Below are positions 48,228 through 58,686 of a stretch of 64,000 nucleotides of DNA, in pieces. A program made the translations under genes and the position numbers. The notes below the pieces were generated by a model, which worked only from the letters and a program-made list of their open reading frames with translations, did no database searches and was not told the DNA's origin. Numbering within the stretch: the stretch's first letter is position 1; the number at the start of each line of letters is the position of its first letter. The DNA comes from Atopobium sp. oral taxon 416 (GTDB lineage Bacteria > Actinomycetota > Coriobacteriia > Coriobacteriales > Atopobiaceae): contig NZ_CP072380.1 of assembly GCF_018128285.1 (NCBI RefSeq), positions 2,940,014-3,004,013 of the forward strand, in the 5' to 3' direction.

Positions 48228-48932
48228 TTACGCTTTCATATGCTTCGGTTGTGCCTCCTTGTTGAAAGCATGGGTTACGTGCGTACCCATGTAGTATGGA
48301 GCGATCGTGTGAGTATAGAACACGAGCCAGAGCAGTGAGATGCAAAAGCCCGATACCACATCAGAGGCATAGTGAACACCAAGATAGATACGACTGATGC
48401 CGACCATTGCGATTACAAAACACAGCAGGGCACATGAGATATACTTGAGTGCCCTATTTTTCTGATAGACCCAAATTATCCAGACAATCAATCCAAAGAA
48501 TGCCATCGCTACCATTGAATGGCCTGAGGGGAAACTAAAGCCGACCTCGCTGATCAGGCGGAAACCTTCCGGGCGGGGACGCCGGATGATATCTTTGAGA
48601 ATGAAATTCAACGCTACGGCGCAGACCAGATTGATCAGAATGCAGCGTCCCAGTCTCTCCCCGGAAGTGAGGGAAATGACAATCAAACAGAACACTCCCA
48701 GGATGACAGGGGAGGCAAGATCGGAAAACTGTTCCATATAAGGAGTGAGCCATCTGCGGCGCAGTTTCACGACAAAGAGGTTGTAGGCTATTCCATCCAT
48801 ATGGAGGATGTTCCCGGTAAAGAGGTCTTCGAGGATTGCGAAGAGGATCATGAGTGCTATCAGTGCGAAGATATACGCCTTATTTCGCCTGAGTATCTCG
48901 ATAAAAGTGTCGGATGATGGGGAGGCTTTCAC
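48228..48932 (-). CDS. PAP2-superfamily lipid phosphatase
   Basis: 234 residues, six helices, with the three phosphatase motifs KDIIRRPRP, FPSGHS and SRIYLGVHYASDV in order. It likely dephosphorylates undecaprenyl pyrophosphate or related lipids at the outer face of the membrane. It is transcribed convergently with the phosphoesterase gene; 45 bp separate the stops. Confidence 0.9.
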   Translation of the reverse strand: MKASPSSDTFIEILRRNKAYIFALIALMILFAILEDLFTGNILHMDGIAYNLFVVKLRRRWLTPYMEQFSDLASPVILGVFCLIVISLTSGERLGRCILINLVCAVALNFILKDIIRRPRPEGFRLISEVGFSFPSGHSMVAMAFFGLIVWIIWVYQKNRALKYISCALLCFVIAMVGISRIYLGVHYASDVVSGFCISLLWLVFYTHTIAPYYMGTHVTHAFNKEAQPKHMKA

Positions 48933-49179
48933 GGGTGTGGTGCTCCTTCCTCACGATGCGTTGTGTGCACACGACCCCTCGAGGTGCTTTGTATGGGGTC
49001 TGATAGGTCTCTGAGCTATATACAGGTTTGCAGCGCTGCTTGCTCAAAAACGCTTCTATCATCTCACATATAAGGTGGTCAGAGTATCTTTTTACGTGCT
49101 CTACCGTGGATTTAAACTGCTTCTGCACTATACGATAAGGCAGCTGGTAACTGGGGTGTCCCTATGATGCCCTTCTAAT

Positions 49180-50386
49180 TGTCAAGCCACAGCAGGTGAC
49201 TTTTCTGCATCGTCCGCCGGCGGCTCCACATACGGCACTCCATCGCGCATCATTGCATAGATGACCCGGGACCTCTTGCGGACCACTGCCTTGAGCGCCT
49301 TGTTGTGCCTCATGCCCCTTGCGGGGCCAAGCATCGTGGTGCTTCCCGAAGCGCTTCTTCGTCCCCACGAGCGAGTTGCAGCTGAATATGAGAAGGTTCT
49401 TGAGGATCTTGTTGCCTTTATGGGCGCTCTTCTGCGACCTTATGGACGACCCGGAATCATGGTCTGCGGGAGTAAGGCCGCAGTATGCGGCGAGCTTGCT
49501 GTCTCTTAGGAAGAGCGAGGCGGCGAGGACCGAGGCGCTCTTGGGCCCTATGCCCAAGATGGTGAGCAGGCAGCGGTAGGTCTTATCGTCCTGGAGCAGG
49601 CGCCCCAGCTCCGCGGAGAGCTCCGCCCCTCTCGGAGCTGGCCGCAAGGATCTCCCTGGCAAGGCTGCTTGCCAGCATGTCCTTTGCATCGGGATGGAAG
49701 GATGGGGAGGAGAAGAGCGTGGGACAGCTTCCAGAAGGTGTCCCTTGCCTGGGCGCAGGCGCCATGCCTCGCGCACAGCGTGCAGTAGTACCTCCTGCCT
49801 GTAGCGGCAAGGCCCTTTGCCCCTCGTATTCGGCCATGGCCCCGAGCTGTCATGCGCTCGAGAGATCCCCTGCGGGCTCGGCGGCGGGGTCGGACTTAAG
49901 AAGCACCGCATGGAGCCTGTTGCGGGCCGGCGCGCCTCGTGGCATATGAGAGCTGTAAGGACAGCAGCGAGACGCAGGTGCTGAGGTCGTCGGTCTCGGC
50001 TATCGGCCTGATGGCCGTCCTGATCCCGATCCCCGCCTGCGCGATGGCTTCGGTATCTGTTCGGTCATTCTTGGCCGTTCCGGGAAACATCTCCCGGGCG
50101 TACTTCATCGCCTTCCCCGGGAAGGTATCTAACATTAATCCTTTTCGCGCACCACCTGTACACGATAAGCGAGCCGATGTTGTTCTTCTGGTCCACAATT
50201 GACCAGGGCGCCCTCTCCCGCCTCGTCGAGCAGAGCCTCGATGTTCTCCTGGCACCTGTCCTGCCTGTAGCTGATCTCGATGGTGCCACCCAGTTTCAGG
50301 TTCACTGCCCAGTGAAATGGCCTCCTGACATCTATCCCGAGATAGAAGCGCTGTGGCCCGAACCAGTCTTTCTGCTTGCACTCCAT
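49180..50386 (-). pseudogene. IS110-family transposase remnant
   Basis: ATG at 50386 starts MECKQKDWFGPQRFYLGIDV (first Asp). After shifts it continues AMKYAREMFPGTAKNDRTDT with EAIAQAGIGIRTA, then the Transposase_20 part (LLTILGIGPKSASVLAASLF, LAAYCGLTPADHDSGSSIRS, KGNKILKNLLIFSCNSLVGT). At least three frame lesions. Directly upstream is the 259-bp repeat at 50420-50678, interpreted as its left end. Confidence 0.8.
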
Positions 50387-50419
50387 GGTGGTCATCTCCT
50401 CTTAGGTCGGCTAGCCAGC

Positions 50420-50678
50420 GTGTCTGAGGGACGACATCCACACTACCCTGCTTATCGTGTGGCACATCCCTATCAGCCGTTCTCAGACAGACCACCATCC
50501 CTTAGCAGCAACACCTCCCGGGCCTTCGCGAGAGGCAGGGACATACGGCTGTCCGGGAAAGGCTAGCCAGCAGCCCCTTTCAGGGCCATCTACAAGGTTA
50601 GGGAATCCGCAGGCACCTCATTGTCGAAAACCCCAAAGCTCGAAGAAGTCCCCAGGGGCTGGCTCTCACTGTAATGGG
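50420..50678 (-). ncRNA. Candidate bridge-RNA/left-end region of an IS110 element (copy 2 of the 259-bp repeat)
   Basis: Non-coding, 34 bp upstream of the IS110 transposase start, and nearly identical to 9650-9908. A GGCTAGCCAG decamer occurs near both sides (50409 and 50571). In the IS110 group the bridge RNA is encoded in the left end. Conservation while the transposase decays is at least consistent with a structured RNA, but expression is unproven. Confidence 0.4.
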
Positions 50679-50849
50679 CGGAATCAAAGAGTTAGAGAAC
50701 CTAGGGAAACGATGATTAATGTCCCATAACGTGTCAGAGAGGACCGACCACACGACTTTTCTAGGCCGGAATGTGGGAAAGGCAGGGAAGGATACCTATC
50801 CAGCACGTGCAGGAGCCGCCGTCCTGCCCCATGCACCGCAATAAGGCTC

Positions 50850-51660
50850 CAAGACGGATCAAGCGACGCTGAGAGCCGGGAGGTGCAGCCTGCCGGCAGA
50901 GATGCACATGGGTAAGGTTTGCAAGGGCGAAGCAGACATCGAGTGTGCAGGCATCTTCTCTATCCTCCTGTAGCGCTTCCTTAAGGGGCAGAAGCGCCGC
51001 TTCACGATAAGGAAGGGATGCTCTACCTTTGAGTGGCCAGATGCCTTCCTGGACTCGATGCCCTTCTCGGAGAAGAGTGCACAGGCAAGGCCCTCTCTAG
51101 TCGAAGGCTTCCTTAGCAACGCTTTAGCGCATAGATGAGAGGTGTGGGTCTTTATGCGTCCTTAAGGGCGCTTCGCTATACCTATATAGCCTAAAGTCTG
51201 CGCAGCAAAACCTATCATCTTCCCTTATGAGTGTATGTGCCACAGGATATGTCAGATACATTCTAGGCGATCGTCTCCACACCATGCACAAGGCCGCCTG
51301 CGGCATCCACACCGATATGTGCCTTGTATCCGATACGCCAGGCTCCCCCTTTCTTGGACTGGTGCGCCTTAAGGGTTACGTGTGTGGTCCTTGTTCTTCG
51401 TGAAGCTTTAGGGCCCAGGTGAAGGTCGCGTCCACCATGGAGCCACCCCGCGCCGTGATCCCTGCCTTTTCAAGCTTCTAAGTTCAGATCGTGAAGCATA
51501 GCCTTGCCGAACTCCTCTCGCTTTAAGGTTATGACACATCTTCGCGCTCGTTGTTGTGTCTGGCACCTGCGCTTGCATGAGGTCTGCGTGCACAGAAGCG
51601 CTGCCAGGAGTGGCAATCCAGGATAGCATCCTTAGGTTTCCTCGTCTTAAGAGAGCGAAC
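50850..51660 (-). pseudogene. IS5-family transposase remnant, copy B
   Basis: Leftward reading [51 protein letters not shown] and FLIVKRRFCPLRKRYRRIEK. Same decayed gene as in copy A with partly different lesions (for example LKARGVRQGY intact here, stop in copy A). Confidence 0.7.
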
Positions 51661-51687
51661 ATGACCTAAAGCAGGCTACATCCTGTT

Positions 51688-53362
51688 ATGAAGTGACCGT
51701 TGTCAAGAGGCAATTTCAGGAAATTTCCCCCCCTGGCTAGCCACATTTGTGTTTCTCTGACAGCATCTGGAAAGAGCTCTGATTTAACAGTTCCCGGCAT
51801 GTGGCCACTCTGTTATACGTGGATTGGCTACCAACAGGCTAATGGTTTTGCCATGAGCTCTGCGATCTAAAAGCGTGGATTTCTGTTTCCAGTGCCAACA
51901 TAGGATGGACGCGGATGGCTTAAACCTTACAGTGATCACAGCTCCCTCCAGATGCTGTCAGGTATTTACTTTGTCTATTACTGCATAAATCCGCAGATTC
52001 CTGTGGATTTATGCCTTGGCTGCCCATAGACATCATGGACAGATAGCTGTCACAGGACTTGCCGCGTAAGCGGTGCGTAGCACCCTTGACAGACAAATGG
52101 ACCAGATGTTACTCATGCTGCCTTCTTTTAGGCTTCTCTGAAAGCGATAGTGCCTGTCATCATTCCCCATACAAAGCAGGCAAGTTCCCTGGCAACTGCA
52201 GCAACCGCTACATTTCTTTTTTTCCCATGGCGGATCATGCGGTAATACTTGCTTCGAAGTCTTGTGTTTGCTCTGTCAGCATATGCAATGACATCAGCTG
52301 TATTTCCGTCCTGCCTGCAGCGCAGTTCCTTGGATTTATGTCTGATCTGTCCCTTGCAGATTCCTTTTGCCCCTTCAATGAGAAGCGTACGAAGATGACT
52401 GTTGCCAGCTTTTGAAATTCCGCTACGTTGGATCTTTGTTCCACTGGAAGATTCTCCCGGCGCAAGCTCGAGGAATGCAGCATAGGTATTGCCTTTGGCA
52501 AAACGACTGAAATCGCCGGTTTCTACAATCAGTGAAGGTGCCGTATGAGTCTTTATACCGAGAAGACAGCCAAGCTTTTTGACACTTTCCTTGTAATCAT
52601 CATCGCCAGCAAGTTCCTCGATCCGTTTGTCGAAGCGTTCGATCTTTGATGAGTGTTCCTTATAGGATGCCAGATACTCGTCGAGGGTCTCGCGCAGCAG
52701 ATCATCCAGTTCCAAGTGTCTTCAGCTAGTTCCAGTGCTTGATTGTCCATTTGTTGCCATCATAGAAGAAGCCATGACGCAGGCAGAAAGCATTGATCTG
52801 CTGTTTGATCTTCTTGAGTGCCAGTTTGTGGTCATCCCTCATACGAAGATATTCTTTTACAGAGTCATCCTTATCGGTGGGAACATGAACCGCAAGATAT
52901 CCGCCATAGCAAAGACACTGAGCGATCATGTTGGCATCACGTGCATCCGTCTTCACCCGCTTGCCCTGAGGGGCTAGCATTGTGCTCGGCGCAAGAATGA
53001 CGCATTTTACACCGGCGTTCGTTAGCTGATGGTATAAGGAGTATCCAAGACATCCGGCTTCGTAGCCGCATTCAACAGAATAAGTATCGGTAAGGCCAAG
53101 TTTCTTTTTAAGGTTCTCAATAAATTGGAGAACGTTTTTATAATCAGGGGGTACCTGGATGTTGGCGAAGACCCTGTCCTCTGCCCCAACCACAGGCTCC
53201 ATTGCACACAAAGTGTAATTCGAACTATGGACATCCATTGCGATTTTGAGTACTCTATTCATTAGTGATCTGCTTTTGTATGTGGTAAACCAGCTTACTT
53301 TATGTTAAACACCTATCGTATAGCGGCAAATCCACGTTGCTACTAATGTGAGGTCACTTCAT
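51688..53362 (-). mobile_element. IS110-family (IS1111-like) element nested in IS5 copy B
   Basis: Short inverted repeats ATGAAGTGACC (51688-51698) and GGTCACTTCAT (53352-53362), 1675 bp, the same length as the copy at 6130-7804. The 440-bp right end (51688-52127) with its hairpin is conserved. Confidence 0.8.
52128..53262 (-). pseudogene. IS110/IS1111-type transposase, split (copy B)
   Basis: N-terminal half 53262-52726 and C-terminal half 52715-52128, nearly identical to copy A. It has an additional TAG after KWTIKHWN where copy A reads a tryptophan codon, and the same one-base frame change downstream. A full-length protein is therefore even less likely here than in copy A. Confidence 0.85.
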
Positions 53363-53744
53363 ATTATCTAAAGCTTTGTCTTTGCAGCGCGCACATGCCT
53401 GACAAGAGCCTGTCAGTGGTAGCTGGTATCTACCAGAACAATCCAGCTATCTCACACAACGATTGTATCCATCCGCTCCAGGGATGCCTCTCACCCAGTC
53501 TTTCTCCTTAGACCTTAGGATTTAAGGTCCTAAAAGCTCATCTATCTGTCCATATCTGTCTTTTTGGATATGCTGGAATGTGTGGATGTAGCTATACCAT
53601 ATCCAGAAGACAGATAGGCATCTATGTGAGTATGGGCACTGTGTGGTTCGAGACATTTTGAACCGATGTCATACAGCGTGCAGCCCCAGTGACCTCATCG
53701 AGGCGAATTAATCATCGTTTCCCTAGCGAGCCATTGGCTCATCT

Positions 53745-55448
53745 CTAATCCTTGGGCATTACTGCCTTCATACAAAGCGCCATCGAGATGGCACCCGCAT
53801 CGGGTGTGCCAAAGCTACGTTCTGCAGCAGGCCGTGCTCGCCCAACCTTCGGAAGAAGATCCTTGGTCGCCTCTGCTGCCTTTTGCGCAACTGCCGACGC
53901 GGCACCCCAAGCATCCTTCAGAGAAGTTCCCTTCTCTGCCTGTCTATCAAGCTCTTCCACAAACGGAGCAAGCGCATCGAGCATGGTCTTGTCTCCCGGA
54001 TGCGCGCCGCCTAGACTCTCCATCTTATCCAACGCGGCATGTGCTGCCTTAGCAGCATCTACCGTTCCATATGAATTAGCGTTGTCGCCAAGCGAGTCGC
54101 CCGCCGCCTCCAGAGCGGAGCCCCACAAGACTCCAGAAGTGCCCCCCGCCTTTGCCGCCCATGCATGGCCTGCTTCGCGAAGAGTTGATCCAAGAGCAGC
54201 TCCACGATCATGCGCTTTAGCCGCCGCCTCAGCCGCGAAAGTCGTTCCCTTCACCATTCCACGGCCGTGGTCACCGTCACCAGCAACACCATCAATTTTT
54301 GCCAAATCCTGTTCGGCGTCTACGATTGCAGTGCGCATACGATCAAGTGCGTCAATTACATAATCAGCAGCCTTCTCAGATGCCTCGGACCCCTTGCTGA
54401 ACACCACTGTATCTTCTATTCCCGTGGTATATGTGACGCGCGTGCCAGATAACATCGTCCCCCCGCCAAGACGATACGACGGAGTGTCGCATGGTGCGAG
54501 CCACGCCTTCTCCAACTCATCGTCGAGATATTCCACTGCAAGCGCAATACCCTCCATATCGAGAGACGTGACGTACTCGCCGACAAGCGGGTGAACGAGC
54601 GTATAGCCTCTCCTCTCAAGTAGCTCTCTGACTGTTCCCCACACAATGAAAAGCTCTTCATACTTCGTTGAGCCAAGACCATCAAGAATGACTGCTATCC
54701 TCTTGTTGTTATTTATTGGTGCCTCAGCAAGAACGCGATCAACAAGTAGCTGCGCAACACCACCAGCACTCTCAAGATCCGCCTCACCAACACCAGGCTC
54801 TCCATGGATGCCTTGGCCAACTTCCATACGACCGTGTGGCACGTGAAACAGAGGTGCATCCTCTCCAGGAAGCGTGCAGCCACGGAAGCCTACTGACATA
54901 GTTCTCGTCCGGTCGTTGGCCTTCTTTGTAACTCTCTCTACCTCATCTAGTGATAGACCCGCCGCTGCAGCAGCACCTGCCGCCTTGAACACCATAAATG
55001 TACCTACGTTTCCACGCCTCTTCGAAGCTTCTTCTGGTGATGCGGAACTCACGTCATCAGTGATGTAGAAGGAGCGGCAGTTGACTCCTTGCTCTCTCAA
55101 GCGGTCTCGTGCCATGTTGAAATTCATCTTGTCGCCTGCATAGTTACCACCAATGATAAAGAGGCCGGTACCATGTTCAACAGCGTGCGCAACACCCAGG
55201 ACATCTTCTGTAGATGGGGACGTAAAGACATTTCCAACCACGGTGCCATCCATAAAGCCATCGCCAACAATTCCGCAGAAGGCTGGGTAGTGACCTGATC
55301 CGCCCCCATTGATAATCGCAACCTTTTCAGTTGGTATCTTCGTAGCGCGAGCCACACCGCCAGGCACTTGAGTCACATATTCAGGATACGCAGCAACGTA
55401 ACCCTTCAGCATGTCTTCCCTGAAACTCTTTGGGTCGTTATACAGCAT
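53745..55448 (-). CDS. Fused dihydroxyacetone kinase (DhaK-DhaL)
   Basis: 567 residues, ATP-dependent type. DhaK part (1-330): INGGGSGHYPAFCGIVGDGF, GNYAGDKMNFNMARD and the substrate-binding histidine in VGQGIHGEPGVGEAD. DhaL part (about 360-567): GVAGDGDHGRGMVKGTTFAA (Mg-ATP aspartates), AGGTSGVLWGSALE and GGAHPGDKTMLDALAP. It phosphorylates dihydroxyacetone or a related ketose (such as erythrulose) to feed triose phosphates. It is the last intact gene of the minus-strand Gat-aldolase operon and ends 22 bp before IS5 copy B. Confidence 0.92.
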   Translation of the reverse strand: MLYNDPKSFREDMLKGYVAAYPEYVTQVPGGVARATKIPTEKVAIINGGGSGHYPAFCGIVGDGFMDGTVVGNVFTSPSTEDVLGVAHAVEHGTGLFIIGGNYAGDKMNFNMARDRLREQGVNCRSFYITDDVSSASPEEASKRRGNVGTFMVFKAAGAAAAAGLSLDEVERVTKKANDRTRTMSVGFRGCTLPGEDAPLFHVPHGRMEVGQGIHGEPGVGEADLESAGGVAQLLVDRVLAEAPINNNKRIAVILDGLGSTKYEELFIVWGTVRELLERRGYTLVHPLVGEYVTSLDMEGIALAVEYLDDELEKAWLAPCDTPSYRLGGGTMLSGTRVTYTTGIEDTVVFSKGSEASEKAADYVIDALDRMRTAIVDAEQDLAKIDGVAGDGDHGRGMVKGTTFAAEAAAKAHDRGAALGSTLREAGHAWAAKAGGTSGVLWGSALEAAGDSLGDNANSYGTVDAAKAAHAALDKMESLGGAHPGDKTMLDALAPFVEELDRQAEKGTSLKDAWGAASAVAQKAAEATKDLLPKVGRARPAAERSFGTPDAGAISMALCMKAVMPKD

Positions 55449-55605
55449 GAAAACTACACGTCCTTTCTATGAGGTGCAGCGGAGAGAGCCTCTCCCCGCC
55501 GATTGGATCAAATAAAGCTCTTAGACACTCCTCTAGTTTCAATTACTGCTCTTCCACAAAATAGGTCTGCAGCCCCTGCAGCACACGTTGACCAGCAAGT
55601 GTCCC

Positions 55606-56177
55606 TTAGTCGGTACCTCCCTTGGCTTTCGCTACGTACACTGCCGCCTTCCAAAACTTCGGGAGCATCTCTTTCATAGCTTCATAGCCTTTTTGCTCCA
55701 TCGACCGCAGTATCCATTACTTTAAGGAAGCTCGCATCAATCAGACTCCGTGCGCCCTCTGCTGCCACATCTACCGAATCGAGAATCGTTCTGTCCCCAA
55801 GCTCGCACTTGCCGCGCTTCTTGATACCCTCGGCAAACGCTTCCACGTACGTCACCATAACCGAAGGTGCAACCTCAGGTTTTCCCTTGAGAGCCTTGCC
55901 TGCCTGCATCACCCAGATGACACGAGGGTTTCCATCGTAGAGGGCACAGTATTCTGTATCTTCATAGCGCCCTTGAAGAGCATTTTTTTATGCTACCCTC
56001 TCCAACTAATTCGCGCAAGAAACCTGTTAAGGCACCATAGCCCTTGCTCCTGGTAAGACCGAGATCGCCTTCACCCATAACAGCGCCCATTTGGCAGAGC
56101 TCATCCTTCTTGTCAGCAAATAATTTGCCAACATAATCAAACATCTTGGGAACATCGTCAATTGTGAGTTTGTCCAT
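55606..56177 (-). pseudogene. Stand-alone DhaL-type kinase subunit, frameshifted twice
   Basis: Begins MDKLTIDDVPKMFDYVGKLF, with GAVMGEGDLGLTRSKGYGAL (the acidic nucleotide loop, GEGDLG instead of GDGDHG). Near 55985 a run of seven A (ATAAAAAAATG) shifts the frame from GEGSIKK to MLFKGAMKIQNT. A second A-run near 55688 shifts AVDGAK to GYEAMKEMLPKF. The middle part (GKPEVAPSVMVTYVEAFAEG, LGDRTILDSVDVAAEGA) matches DhaL. Both lesions fall in homopolymers: true decay, slippage or assembly error are all possible. Confidence 0.75.
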
Positions 56178-56212
56178 TATCTACTGCCTCCTAACTCTGT
56201 AAAAAGCACTAC

Positions 56213-57200
56213 TTCTGGCAGATAAACGGAGTGGCCATAGGGTGCTCGAGATAGCCCTTGAGCTCGTCATCGACCTTGTAGATGGAAATCGAAGCTCCAC
56301 CCATCTCCATTGAGGCCGTATACTCACCCGTCCATGGACGCCAGACATTTATCCCCTTATCGTTAAGCTGCTTTCTCACGGAATTATTGAGGATATAGAG
56401 CTCCTCGACAGACGAGGCGCCAAAGCCGTTAATCAGAAAGGCTACCTCTTCACCTGAATTAACGGGTATATCCTCCAGAATTTCTCCAACAGACTCTTCC
56501 GCCAGTTCATCGGCAGTCTTAATCGGACCATTCTAAACACCAGGTTTGCCATGGATACCCATACTGAAGCCATCTCATCATCCTTGAGCCCGAAATTCGG
56601 ATGACCTACTCCGGGGACTATGCACGGGGTAAGTGCAAGGCCGGCAGTTCAAACACTCTCTCCGGCTTTCTTCGTGGCCTCATATACCTCCTCCAGGATC
56701 CCACCTTCGTCAGTCTTCGCTCCGGCAGCCTTGTACATAAAGTAGATACCTGCAACTCTGAGACGCACCTCAGGATTCTTATTAGAGAGAACATCATCAG
56801 CACCCACAAGAGACTTGCACTCGATGTCATCCATCTCAAGCATCTCGGATACCATATCAAAGTTCATGATGTCGCTAGTATAATTTCCGTAAAGGTAGGG
56901 TATGACAGTTCCAAACTCGACCTCCTTTGTAATGTTGTATATCTGTTCTGCCAACGGTGACTGGAACACACCACCTATGCCGCAATCATCAATTAGCCCA
57001 TCACCCACATATCCCAGGAAGAGGGACAGGTACCCAGTACCTCCACCAGTAATGATGGTTGCTTTTCCAGGCTTCTTATGTGCAGTGTAATAACAACGCA
57101 AATCATCTGCAGCGCATTTAACCTTGTCTGGGAGTGACGCATAAATGCCCTGAAGCATTTTATCTACATATTCTTCGGGCGTATTGATGATCTTCTTCAT
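56213..57200 (-). pseudogene. Stand-alone DhaK-type kinase subunit, frameshifted
   Basis: MKKIINTPEEYVDKMLQGIY, ATIITGGGTGYLSLFLGYVG, LYGNYTSDIMNFDMVSEMLE are DhaK motifs. The frame ends after TKKAGESV at 56649. It resumes in [20 protein letters not shown] and MGIHGKPGV (the histidine motif, then a TAG near 56534), followed by [20 protein letters not shown] and [20 protein letters not shown], ending VDDELKGYLEHPMATPFICQ. It sits 9 bp after the membrane-protein gene, and the DhaL-like remnant follows. Together they were a split kinase like DhaK/DhaL, now redundant with the fused kinase. Confidence 0.8.
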
Positions 57201-57209
57201 TGCCCGCCT

Positions 57210-57812
57210 CTATCTTCCAAAGAAATAGACGATGTAATTAGTGAACGTGGTAAGGATGAGAAACACTGTCTCCATATACTCGTATGGTAGTGGTTCCTCA
57301 CCTTTATACTTGGCAGTCCAGATGTATCCCAGATAGAAGGATGTTGCGATATCAATGCCTACCATATTGAAGTTTGGAGATGGCACTATCCAGCGCAAAA
57401 AAATCGATGCCGCAAAGAACGAGAGGCTTATGTAGAGTGACCACTTTTGATCGCCCTTAACCATTTGGCTGTAATAGAAAATCCTTTTTCTGTCTCGCTT
57501 ACCATACCTTCGTCTTGCCTCCAGTGCAGCTCGGACCACATACATGGAGAACACACCAATGAAATATACGATTCCGATTGCAAATGTCCCGACCATCTCT
57601 TTGATAGGGAAGAACCTGAAGGCAGCAATTAGCCAGATAACACAAACAACAGCAAGTTCTACGAAAGTAACGACCCGCTCTCCAACGGTAATTGGAGCAG
57701 GATTCCTAGTCTCGCTAACCTCCGGAAGGCTAAAGCCGTCCTTCTTCTGCGCCTTACCAGAACCGGAATGTTGAGAAGACGGAACGTTCTTCTTTCTCCT
57801 CTTCTTACTCAC
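57210..57812 (-). CDS. Predicted four-helix membrane protein, function unknown
   Basis: 200 residues from GTG (GGAG seven bases upstream). A basic, low-complexity N-terminus (KKRRKKNVPSSQ), then hydrophobic helices (VTFVELAVVCVIWLIAAFRF, GTFAIGIVYFIGVFSMYVVR, SLYISLSFFAASIFLRWIV, ETVFLILTTFTNYIVYFF). I do not recognise the family. Its place between the aldolase and kinase genes suggests a role tied to this pathway. Confidence 0.75.
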   Translation of the reverse strand: MSKKRRKKNVPSSQHSGSGKAQKKDGFSLPEVSETRNPAPITVGERVVTFVELAVVCVIWLIAAFRFFPIKEMVGTFAIGIVYFIGVFSMYVVRAALEARRRYGKRDRKRIFYYSQMVKGDQKWSLYISLSFFAASIFLRWIVPSPNFNMVGIDIATSFYLGYIWTAKYKGEEPLPYEYMETVFLILTTFTNYIVYFFGR

Positions 57813-57913
57813 TCGTTAACTCCAAGTAGTACGGATACCGCGACTCCTCCTATATAACCGTCTCCCCCCCCGCACAAGGGACGTAGACGGACGGCTCATG
57901 AAGGGTAGGGACT

Positions 57914-58585
57914 TTACTTACGGTTGGGGAACTTAATCTCCTTTGGATACTCCCAGCTCTGGAGCTCCTCAGGCGGGAACGACTTAGGCTCCTTGCCACC
58001 ATTGACCATCAGAGCATGGTAGTAAAGCTCGGCAAGCTCCTCGATATAACATACCTTGAGGTATGCCTCGTCGATATTGTCCTCGTCAACGGCAACCGAC
58101 CCATGCCCCTGAAGCAGGAAGACATCCGCTTCCCTCACAGGCTCAACTACAGAGTTTGCAAGTGCGGGAGTGCCAGGGCGACCATATGGAGCGACAGGAA
58201 TGCGTGCCTTAGAGCAATTGAGATTCACGAGCTCGTAGACGACAGCAGGAATGGACTTCTTGAGGATGGCAAACGTAGTTGCATATTGGGAATGAGTGTG
58301 CGCAATTGCCTTCACGTCAGGGCGCGTCTGATAAATCTTAAGATGCATCAGAGACTCAGAAGTCGGGCGAAGGCCAGTCTGATTTTCAACCACATTTGCG
58401 TCGAGATCCATGACGATCATATCGGGCACAACCAAGTCCTCGCGGTCCACACTCGTGGGAGTAATAACTACAAGGCCAGTCTCCTCATCACGAGCGGAAA
58501 AGTTACCAGACTTATGCTTACACATTCCTTCGCGCTGAGCCTGCTTTGCAACGTTCATGACTTTAAACTTGAGTTCTTCGAGCAT
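57914..58585 (-). CDS. Class II aldolase/adducin family protein (fuculose-1-phosphate-aldolase-like)
   Basis: 223 residues. N-terminal GMCKHKSGNFSARDEETGLV (the GN.S phosphate loop), ITPTSVDREDLVVPDMIVMD, RPTSESLMHLKIYQTRPDVK, AIAHTHSQYATTFA (zinc-binding histidines) and VFLLQGHGSVAVDED (third histidine). Zinc aldolases of this family cleave ketose 1-phosphates to DHAP plus an aldehyde, or epimerise ribulose-5-P. The co-operon Gat PTS and dihydroxyacetone kinases point to an imported phosphorylated polyol-derived ketose split to C3 units. The exact substrate is inference. Confidence 0.9.
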   Translation of the reverse strand: MLEELKFKVMNVAKQAQREGMCKHKSGNFSARDEETGLVVITPTSVDREDLVVPDMIVMDLDANVVENQTGLRPTSESLMHLKIYQTRPDVKAIAHTHSQYATTFAILKKSIPAVVYELVNLNCSKARIPVAPYGRPGTPALANSVVEPVREADVFLLQGHGSVAVDEDNIDEAYLKVCYIEELAELYYHALMVNGGKEPKSFPPEELQSWEYPKEIKFPNRK

Positions 58586-58686
58586 AATGCTCTCCTTTTC
58601 TACGATTGCAGCCGGTGAACTTCATTTATGCCCACCGGCTGCTTCACAAACCTGCTTGAAAGTGCCGGTCTGATGCAATTCTCTTA

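Larger units (their letters stand above)
50705..53722 (-). mobile_element. IS5-family element copy B with nested IS1111-type element, inverted relative to copy A
   Basis: Ends GGAAACGATGATTAAT (50705-50720) and ATTAATCATCGTTTCC (53707-53722), flanked by CTAG on both sides (50701-50704 and 53723-53726). 3018 bp against 3028 bp in copy A. It sits only 22 bp beyond the stop codon of the dihydroxyacetone kinase gene. Contents are those of copy A in reverse. Confidence 0.88.

Noticed and set aside
48880-49128. An 82-codon open frame upstream of and overlapping the PAP2 gene on the minus strand
   Set aside because: No family resemblance, no ribosome-binding site, and it overlaps the well-supported start of the PAP2 gene in another frame.
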